Below are positions 1-5,232 of a DNA stretch of 5,928 bases, in pieces. Within the stretch, counting starts at the first letter, position 1, and every line of letters begins with the position of its first letter. The stretch is from Paracoccaceae bacterium (lineage in GTDB: Bacteria > Pseudomonadota > Alphaproteobacteria > Rhodobacterales > Rhodobacteraceae), in contig JAPOSK010000109.1 of the NCBI GenBank assembly GCA_026709725.1, positions 1 through 5,928 on the forward strand, in the 5' to 3' direction. The notes below the pieces were generated by a model, which worked only from the letters and a program-made list of their open reading frames with translations, was not told the DNA's origin and did no database searches. The position numbers and the translations under genes are program-made.

Positions 1-515
1 CCACCGCTGTCTTTGTTACACATGACCAGGAAGAGGCATTCTCGATTTCGGATCGCGTTGCCATTATGGATGCAGGCCGGATTCGCCAGTTTGGTGCCCC
101 TGAGGTCCTCTATCAGCGCCCGGCAGATGCATTTGTCGCCCGCTTTGTTGGCTTCGTCAATCTCGTGCCACTGAGTGTACGCCATCGGCAGGGCGCGATC
201 ATTGACGCAGAAGGGCTCGGCGGCATCTCGCTGTCGCTTGATCAGGACAGGCTGGGGCCGATCCCCGACCGCTTCACACTCGCAACCCGCCCCGATGGGC
301 TGCGTGTCCAGGCCGCAGCAGCCACCGAAGGCATTCCGGCCACCACCGGAATCCGAACCTATCTCGGACGCGTTTATCACTATCAGGTCGAGACCCCATG
401 CGGTGATCTTGTTGCCGCAGGCCCCCTCACCCATCCGATTGGGCAAGGCAGTCATGTGCGTCTGATGCCGGACCCTGATCAGTGCTGCATCCTTGCTGAT
501 GGCGCGCCTGCATGA
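1..515 (+). CDS. ABC transporter ATP-binding protein, C-terminal part (partial)
   Basis: This is the tail of a cytoplasmic ATPase subunit that powers an import-type ABC transporter. The gene enters from the left edge; the frame runs from base 3 and gives 170 visible residues. The fragment opens at the H-loop: V-F-V-T-H-D-Q-E-E-A, with the switch histidine at visible residue 7. It continues with the usual post-NBD text: D-R-V-A-I-M-D-A-G-R-I, then Q-F-G-A-P-E-V-L-Y-Q-R-P and F-V-A-R-F-V-G. From about visible residue 90 to the end it matches a C-terminal TOBE-type regulatory domain, with A-T-R-P-D-G-L-R and Y-L-G-R-V-Y-H-Y. That architecture is known from the FbpC/PotA/UgpC group (iron, polyamine, sugar-phosphate and related substrates), so the substrate cannot be read from it. 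Walker A, Walker B and the signature motif lie outside the window. The stop overlaps the next start (ATGA), so the amidohydrolase probably acts on the imported compound. Confidence 0.93.
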   Translation, partial: TAVFVTHDQEEAFSISDRVAIMDAGRIRQFGAPEVLYQRPADAFVARFVGFVNLVPLSVRHRQGAIIDAEGLGGISLSLDQDRLGPIPDRFTLATRPDGLRVQAAAATEGIPATTGIRTYLGRVYHYQVETPCGDLVAAGPLTHPIGQGSHVRLMPDPDQCCILADGAPA

Positions 516-1834
516 CCATATGTATCCGGAATGCACTCCTGCTGACATGTGAACCGGACATGCCGGTTATCGATCCGGGTCATGTCCTGATCAGGGATGG
601 TTTGATCCTTGCTGCCGGTGCCGGCTCTGGTCCCGATGATGCACTCATTGAGACGATTGATGCCGATGGCGACATTGTCATGCCGGGCATGGTCAATCCC
701 CACGCTCACCTGCCAATGACGCTCTTCCGCGGACTGGGTGAAGATGTTGATGACCGGTTGTTCCGGTATGTCCTTCCCATGGAACGCAAGTTTGTCTCCC
801 CGCGCATGGTCCGTGTCGGTACAGCACTCGCCGCATGGGAGTCGATCCGGGCCGGCGTGACAACAATTGCCGACATGTACTATCATGAAATCGAGGTTGC
901 TTCTGTTCTGGACGCAGCCGGCCTTCGTGGCATTGTTGGACAGACAATCGCCGATTTCGATCCACCCGATCACAGAACGGTCGATGAAGGCTTTGCCCGG
1001 GTTGAGCAGCTTGTTGAGGCATTTGGCGGGCACGCGCGCATTCTCCCGTCAATTGCACCCCATGCACCATACTCAACCGGAGTCTCTGTCCTGGAGCGTG
1101 TTGCTCAATGGGCCAGCGACAATCACGATATACCTGTCCAAATTCACCTTGCCGAAATGGACTCTGAAATGGACTGGGCACGCCAGAAATACGGGTGCAG
1201 TCCCGTTGACGTTGTCAGGCAGGCAGGCCTCCTCTCGAAGGGTCTGATCGCTGCACACTGCCTTCATGTGGGTGATTCAGACATGCTGCATATGGCAAAT
1301 GCCGGTGTGGGCGTGGCACACAACGCCCGCTCCAATGCCAAGGCCGGACGCGGAATTGCCCCGGTTGAGGCCCTGCGTCGCAATGGCATTCCGGTTGGCA
1401 TTGCCACCGATGGCCCCATGAGTGGCAACACGCTTGATCTCTTCGCTCAGTTTGGTGCTGTATCAATGTTTGCCAAGCTTCGGGGCCGCAGTCGCAAACC
1501 CATGCCGGCCCGCGAGGTGATTCGCATGGCAACTCTTGAAGGCGCAGAGGTTCTCGGCATGAACAGGGCAATCGGCTCCATTGCCCCGGGCAAGGCTGCC
1601 GACCTTATCCGAGTCTCGCTTGCTTCACCCCGGCTTCAGCCGGTTTATGATCCCTATGCCACGCTTGTCTTTGCTGCGACTCCTGAGGATGTTGTTGATG
1701 TGATGGTCGCCGGACGCTGGCTGATGCGTGACCGAACAGTCCTGACCCTGGAGCGGGACAGGGTCCTTCGTGATGCCGGGCAGATTGCGCAGGAATTCAG
1801 GGCCGAGATGACCCGTATTGATCACCGGGCCTGA
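512..1834 (+). CDS. Amidohydrolase, MTA/SAH deaminase - TRZ/ATZ-like family
   Basis: A complete 440-residue, metal-dependent hydrolase of the amidohydrolase superfamily, probably cytosolic. The family deaminates or dechlorinates purines, triazines, S-adenosylhomocysteine or methylthioadenosine. Visible motifs in order: a small N-terminal beta domain (residues 1-58); P-G-M-V-N-P-H-A-H with metal ligands H64 and H66, followed by M-T-L-F-R-G; A-P-H-A-P-Y-S with H184; I-H-L-A-E with H212 and E215; A-A-H-C with H249; H-N-A-R-S-N at 270-275; A-T-D-G with D300; and G-K-A-A-D-L-I at 360-366 leading into the C-terminal beta strands. All expected metal and catalytic positions are present and the length is normal. 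Some second-shell positions differ from typical MTA/SAH deaminases: S-G-N after T-D-G-P-M rather than S-N-N, and A-R rather than C-P or N-P before S-N. The substrate is therefore open. The start is the ATG that overlaps the ATPase stop; no strong Shine-Dalgarno precedes it, so translational coupling is likely. Confidence 0.92.
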   Translation: MTICIRNALLLTCEPDMPVIDPGHVLIRDGLILAAGAGSGPDDALIETIDADGDIVMPGMVNPHAHLPMTLFRGLGEDVDDRLFRYVLPMERKFVSPRMVRVGTALAAWESIRAGVTTIADMYYHEIEVASVLDAAGLRGIVGQTIADFDPPDHRTVDEGFARVEQLVEAFGGHARILPSIAPHAPYSTGVSVLERVAQWASDNHDIPVQIHLAEMDSEMDWARQKYGCSPVDVVRQAGLLSKGLIAAHCLHVGDSDMLHMANAGVGVAHNARSNAKAGRGIAPVEALRRNGIPVGIATDGPMSGNTLDLFAQFGAVSMFAKLRGRSRKPMPAREVIRMATLEGAEVLGMNRAIGSIAPGKAADLIRVSLASPRLQPVYDPYATLVFAATPEDVVDVMVAGRWLMRDRTVLTLERDRVLRDAGQIAQEFRAEMTRIDHRA

Positions 1835-2021
1835 AACGACCCATGTGCTCGTATCCCGCCATCACTGAATCGGTGGATAGAGCGGCGTCATCCTGATCCG
1901 GGCGTTCTCGGTCTGGAAGTGCCAGCTCGCCGGTCTCCTGTCCGCATTGCGCCGCGCCCGCCACACGGGCCGCCATCTCCCGGCGCCAGTGTCTCCACCG
2001 CGCAGGGACGGCAGGGGGATT

Positions 2022-2040
2022 CCGCTGAACCCTTCAGCGG
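2022..2040. repeat. Perfect 8-bp hairpin, 3-nt loop
   Basis: CCGCTGAA (2022-2029), loop CCC, TTCAGCGG (2033-2040). The stem is perfect and symmetrical, so it can form on either strand. No T-run follows on either side, so it is not a classic intrinsic terminator. It lies about 190 bp after the amidohydrolase stop. It may stabilise the 3' end of the operon mRNA, serve as a weak terminator or be a binding site; the sequence does not decide. Confidence 0.5.
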
Positions 2041-2151
2041 CATGATCGCGGAGGTGTTCATCGGCACATCTCCCGTTCTCTCTGAGACTTGACGACGTGT
2101 TGTTGCCGTCTTGATATGCCGCCTGATTCCTTCCGTCATCCACTTTCAATC

Positions 2152-2319
2152 ATGTCCCGACCACCAACCCCCACCCCATTCACGAACCCCACACCATCAC
2201 CGTCAGGGATCACCGGTATCAGCAGGGCCGAACTGGAAGAGGAAATCGATATGCCGGGCATGACGGAGGAGTTGCGGAACGCCTTCATGCGCCCGTTCAG
2301 GGTCAAAACAGAAAAATGA
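2152..2319 (+). CDS. Candidate small protein (55 aa), unknown
   Basis: A short frame starting at ATG 2152 and ending at TGA 2317-2319. The N-terminal 18 residues are Pro/Thr-rich (P-P-T-P-T-P, N-P-T-P-S-P) and look disordered. The C-terminal half is charged and could form a helix: R-A-E-L-E-E-E-I-D, then M-T-E-E-L-R-N-A-F, ending R-V-K-T-E-K. The C-terminal half has mostly G or C in third positions, which slightly favours coding. Against it, no Shine-Dalgarno precedes the ATG and I recognise no family. A TTG at 2089 would extend it, without better support. It may be chance or a fragment of a lost gene. No function proposed. Confidence 0.25.
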   Translation: MSRPPTPTPFTNPTPSPSGITGISRAELEEEIDMPGMTEELRNAFMRPFRVKTEK

Positions 2320-2421
2320 GCAGGCAGGGAAATTGTTGCTATTGTATATCCCATTCCAAAAGTCCCTGAATTTCCATAATGGATATCAGTTCCGCGGTGC
2401 CGGCGTATCTTGAAGCCGGTC

Positions 2422-2427
2422 AGGAGG
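2422..2427 (+). promoter_or_regulatory. Strong Shine-Dalgarno for the GTG start at 2438
   Basis: AGGAGG lies 10 nt before GTG 2438. It decides the start of the first gene of the module: the GTG frame has a TGA at 2432-2434 just upstream, so GTG 2438 is its first possible start. The nearer ATG at 2431 is in another frame and reads only 15 codons. The longer frame starting at ATG 2379 has no such ribosome site, and its N-terminus is out of phase with the conserved protein. Confidence 0.6.
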
Positions 2428-2437
2428 AAGATGAGTT

Positions 2438-2882
2438 GTGCCAAAACGCGAGGGAAACAATCCAAAGCACAGAATTGAGCCTGTACAATGCGTCGGCAAG
2501 GACCACATTTCTTGGCTTAGAGAACATGTGCGTTATGTTGGCAGCGCACATCACAAGACAAGTCCAGGCGGATTTTGGTTTCACTCCGCCAACCAGTCCA
2601 CGGCCAGACAAATCTCTTTGTGATGGCACGGGCCCTGTTTCAAGAACTCAGGCTCAAAGACTTTTTCGCAAGGGAATTGATCGTGCCATGATCAGTAGAT
2701 GCAGAATTGGAAATTATCCCAAATTCATCTGGGCTGTTGATGAGGAGAGGAGCAACAGAGTCTACGAGGCCAAGCTCGATAAAAACAGCAATCGCTACCA
2801 TGGCTATGAGTTGGGCAACGATGAGGTGACGATGCGAACGTATGTCATTGATGCATGGAATGCCCGATGCCCAACCCTGTGA
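2438..2882 (+). pseudogene. Conserved-looking hypothetical protein, frameshifted (module gene 1)
   Basis: Read from GTG 2438 and removing one G at about 2570, this gives one continuous protein of 147 residues ending at TGA 2880-2882. The N-terminal 44 residues lie in one frame (M-P-K-R-E-G-N-N-P-K at the start, then V-R-Y-V-G-S-A-H-H-K-T-S-P-G). The remaining 103 lie in the next frame (D-F-G-F-T-P-P, P-R-P-D-K-S-L-C-D, Y-P-K-F-I-W-A-V-D-E-E, V-Y-E-A-K, Y-H-G-Y-E-L, I-D-A-W-N-A-R). The join at G44/D45 is seamless, which is the main argument for a lesion rather than two genes. From memory these blocks belong together in uncharacterised bacterial proteins; I know no function or structure. No signal peptide or membrane segment is visible. 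It overlaps gene 2 by one base (TGATG). Sampled lines are about 47-50% GC, lower than the amidohydrolase, which hints at separate origin. Alternatives are a sequencing error or programmed +1 frameshifting, though no known slippery site is seen. Confidence 0.7.
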
Positions 2883-4242
2883 TGATATCATTTGATTTCC
2901 GGCCACTGAATTCCGGCTCACCGGAGGAATGTGCTACATTTGGCCATCTGACCATCAAGATCAACAACCACCTGCTGACGTGCGGTATTGAGGCGGAAAA
3001 CAACACTGTGTGTGATGGACCGCATGTTTCTGGATATGCGCTTGCCGAATGGTTTGTCTGGAACTGGTGAAGAATCATGTGGGAAATCCCCCGTGCTGCC
3101 CCGGGCGTGCACCATACCCGGCATGATTGGGCATTGGCACACCACATCAACACCGCAGGAGACGGTTACCTCTGGCCGTGTATTGAGATCGCATCGGACG
3201 GCAGACATGCCACACTGACTTCCAGACCAAGCACGGATATGCACGGAGCACTGTTTCGGTATCTCGGTCTTGAGCATTCGCAGGCCGTGCCTGCACGTGC
3301 ACTTAAGACGCCATTGACAGATTTGTCCGGGATATGCTGTCACGGTTGAACGACAAAGGCCTTGAAAATACCAATCTCCATTGTCTTTGGCAGGACCTGA
3401 CGCAGGAGCGGCAACAAAAGGAGATTGCTCGGCACCGCAAGTTCGAAGCTTTGCTTGGTTATGATGCGGATGAAGTCGATGAGGTGCTGATCGCGAACCG
3501 CCTTGTGGATGCAAACCGCTTTGGCGATGATGCTTTGGCCGAATTGACCGCAACCGAGACGGGTGGGGCGACTCCCCACAATGGCAGCACTTGGTCCCAA
3601 GAAATCGAGGATCAGGCCAGAAGCGGATTTGACATGAATGCAAAAGATGCGCTGTGCCTGGTCAATCCCGATAATATACCGCTATACGGCCATCCTCATG
3701 CGTGGAAATTTGGCGAAAGTCTCGCACAGGCATTGCGACAGCAGGAGGATCTTGGCGATCAATGCATCCCGCATGATCGTCTGGCTGCATTCGCGGGGAC
3801 AGTCAATGACATAATCACCAACTCCTCAAGGCGTGCAGGCAACATTTCATTTGTACTGAATGGAGGCAACGGGTGTGCCAAGCCTGCTCTCAGGCCAGGA
3901 CGGGTGACTGGTCGACGGTTCGAGCTGGCGAGACTGATCGGCGATCACCTCGTTCACACACAGATCGAGAGCACAAATGAACATCTCTATCCTGCGACAA
4001 TCTCCCACAGTTATCGACAGAAAATGCAGCGCGCTTTCGCAGCTGAATTCCTGTGCCCTTTCCAGGCTGTCAAGACGATGGTCGGGCATGACCTTTCAGA
4101 AGAGAAGCAGGCTGAAGTTGTCAAACACTTCAAGGTGTCTCCGATGACGGTCCGTACACAACTGGTGAACAACAACCTGCTCCATCCTGAAAATGCTCCG
4201 GATAGTGTCGGTCGCGGCAGCTCACACCTGGCATTCTGCTGA
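2882..4242 (+). pseudogene. ImmA/IrrE-like pseudo-peptidase protein, broken by a stop and a frameshift (module gene 2)
   Basis: Three open pieces join into one frame of about 453 codons if TGA 3068-3070 (codon 63) is read through and one base is restored near 3307. The pieces are 2882-3067, 3071-3307 and about 3307-4242. The first two share the same phase and the third is shifted by one. The N-terminal two thirds has no domain I can name: F-D-F-R-P-L, S-P-E-E-C-A-T-F-G, A-E-W-F-V-W-N-W, H-D-W-A-L-A-H, then a charged helical region, T-N-L-H-C-L-W-Q-D-L and L-L-G-Y-D-A-D-E-V-D-E. The C-terminal part follows the ImmA/IrrE order: G-R-R-F-E-L-A-R-L-I-G-D (about 3910-3945), Y-R-Q-K-M-Q-R-A-F-A-A-E-F-L-C-P-F (4012-4062), and a small F-K-V-S-P-M-T-V-R-T-Q-L helix-turn-helix-like tail (4129-4164). 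The usual HExxH is absent (R-L-I-G-D). The start is ATG 2882, coupled to gene 1 by TGATG; GTG 2879 or ATG 2867 are possible. As it stands it should yield only truncated products. Confidence 0.65.
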
Positions 4243-4516
4243 ACTCTTTCGGATATCATGTAACTCCGGGACCCATCTGCGATCATCCGTTCCGGCTCAC
4301 AAGTTGTGGCTATAAAGACAGCCCGGCACATTGCATCAGGACAACAATTCCGGCGTTGTGCGTCACATCATAATACCCTCTCACAGAAGTGACGCCGATC
4401 CTCGAGAGTGCAATCCAGGGGAGAATAGCGCAAACTGTGGAGCAATTGTGTTTTATCTGTGGTGGCACCAGGCTCCATCAGCGATCAAAAATGGAGAAAA
4501 ACCCGGCAGACCCTTA

Positions 4517-4542
4517 AATCTGCACCAGTTATGGTGCAGATT
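4517..4542. repeat. Perfect 11-bp inverted repeat, 4-nt loop
   Basis: The arms AATCTGCACCA (4517-4527) and TGGTGCAGATT (4532-4542) are exact reverse complements around GTTA. No T-run follows directly, so it is not a standard intrinsic terminator. It lies 275 bp after the module stop. A long perfect stem with a short loop could be an RNA hairpin, the binding site of a dimeric regulator, or one unit of a genome-wide intergenic repeat. An alternative pairing uses the preceding GCAGA (4506-4510 region) with TCTGC, so the RNA could switch between folds. Confidence 0.65.
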
Positions 4543-4886
4543 CGTGCAAATCGGAATTGACCCACCGGGTCAGTGCAATGCTATATGAAACCGCTCTTCC
4601 CTCCAACATCATTGAAGGCAGGCCATCACGCCCCATGGCAGCGTCATCCCCTCCCTCGACATGCTGACCGGGCTGGAGGTTCTCCGCGACCTGCCGCCCA
4701 GGGTTACAGGACCAGACCAGGGCACGGACCCGGCACCGCACCTTTCAACAGGACACTGCCCTGACTCCGGCCTGGTGCCGCTGCATCAGGCTGGCCAGTG
4801 TGCAGGGAAGAGCGAATGGACTGGATGCGCCGCCGGGAGTTGCCGGGATTCGGGGAATGAACAATATTCTGGCAGCATGAATCAGG

Positions 4887-4903
4887 CTGCATCCATGATG
4901 CAG
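4887..4903. repeat. Perfect 7-bp hairpin, CAT loop
   Basis: CTGCATC (4887-4893), loop CAT, GATGCAG (4897-4903). It is isolated in the long spacer and has no T-tail. A 7-bp perfect stem can occur by chance in about 1 kb, so the support for function is weak. Confidence 0.35.
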
Positions 4904-5207
4904 AACGTGGATCCTGCATTCGTTCAGGTGGCTGGATCGCGGTTTCCACGGTTCAGCCTGAGTTCTGCACATGACAAGAACCTGGAGTTGACTGTGTCCT
5001 GTTGAAAGATCCAGAGCACTCGAAAAGCTGCCGACAGGAAAACTGGCCAGGGGTCAGGAATCGCAGAAATCACAAAACAGGTGCAATCAGCGGCAAAGAA
5101 TGAAGAAATCCATCACTGCCGGGTTTGACAACAGGCGTCCAGGGCAAATCATGCTGAACAGACGAAAGCAATCCTCAGGACATTTCCCTTTGAAATCGCA
5201 AATCTAT

Positions 5208-5220
5208 GGGGCCTTGCCCC
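5208..5220 (-). terminator. Possible weak transcription end of tsf
   Basis: GGGGC, loop AAG, GCCCC on the minus strand, 12 nt after the tsf stop. The stem is short but all G-C. What follows on the minus strand is ATAGATTTG, which lacks the U-run of a standard intrinsic terminator. It is placed where a terminator would be expected and no better candidate lies between the tsf stop and about 5160. It may only be a stabilising 3' hairpin. Confidence 0.3.
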
Positions 5221-5232
5221 CACGCCGCCCTG

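Larger units (their letters stand above)
1835..2437. other. Spacer without a convincing gene
   Basis: About 600 bp between the amidohydrolase and the broken two-gene module. Bases 1880-2050 are GC-rich and open in several frames on both strands (for example a minus-strand frame at 1862-2149), but none of these readings shows a family motif or a ribosome site. A perfect hairpin sits at 2022-2040 and a possible small gene at 2152-2319. From about 2320 the sequence becomes A+T-richer. It includes a weak -10-like stretch near 2344-2349 without a matching -35, then the strong ribosome site at 2422-2427. No clear T-tailed terminator follows the amidohydrolase. The GC-rich part could be the remnant of a lost gene, but I cannot name one. 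Confidence 0.6.
4243..5232. other. Long spacer (~990 bp) without a recognisable gene
   Basis: The stretch lies between the converging 3' ends of the module and tsf. The longest readings are a plus frame at 4661-5005 (114 codons), a plus frame at 4331-4588 from TTG, and minus frames at 4704-4972. None has a ribosome site, a family motif or a plausible protein composition. The region holds perfect hairpins at 4517-4542 and 4887-4903 and a smaller one at 4558-4572 (TGACCC, loop ACC, GGGTCA). No tRNA, rRNA or CRISPR pattern was found. pyrH, which commonly follows tsf in proteobacteria, is not here. It may be decayed sequence or may hold an unrecognised RNA. Confidence 0.6.

Noticed and set aside
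479..1033. Minus-strand open frame of 184 codons over the amidohydrolase
   Set aside because: It is antisense to an unambiguous conserved enzyme and has no recognisable family features.
1862..2149. Minus-strand frame of 95 codons in the GC-rich spacer as a gene or transposase remnant
   Set aside because: All three minus frames are about equally open because of GC content, and none shows a transposase motif, terminal repeats or a ribosome site.
2379..2882. Open frame from ATG 2379 (167 codons) as an intact gene
   Set aside because: Only the part after about 2571 carries the conserved-looking blocks. The first 64 residues are the out-of-phase reading of the GTG 2438 frame, and no ribosome site precedes ATG 2379.
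3068..3070. UGA recoded as tryptophan or selenocysteine
   Set aside because: The three intact genes all use TGA as stop, and no selenocysteine-type context or hairpin was seen after the codon.
3077..3349. Separate 90-residue gene
   Set aside because: It is in the same phase as 2882-3067 across a TGA and ends in out-of-phase text, so it is an internal fragment.
2918..3643. Minus-strand open frame of 241 codons
   Set aside because: It is rich in Cys, His, Arg and Pro, has no motif, and lies antisense to a region whose plus-strand reading makes sense across the lesions.
3334..4242. Open frame from ATG 3334 as a complete 302-residue gene
   Set aside because: The ATG has no Shine-Dalgarno and lies inside a helix that continues upstream in the same frame (D-A-I-D-R-F-V-R-D); it is better read as the 3' part of a broken gene.
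4505..4560. tRNA-like sequence around the 11-bp inverted repeat
   Set aside because: There is no T-loop GTTCGAATC-type sequence, no acceptor pairing and no cloverleaf; the stem is too long for a tRNA arm.
4661..5005. Plus-strand frame of 114 codons in the long spacer
   Set aside because: No ribosome site, no motif, irregular composition rich in Gly, Ser, Pro and Cys, and other frames are open over the same stretch.
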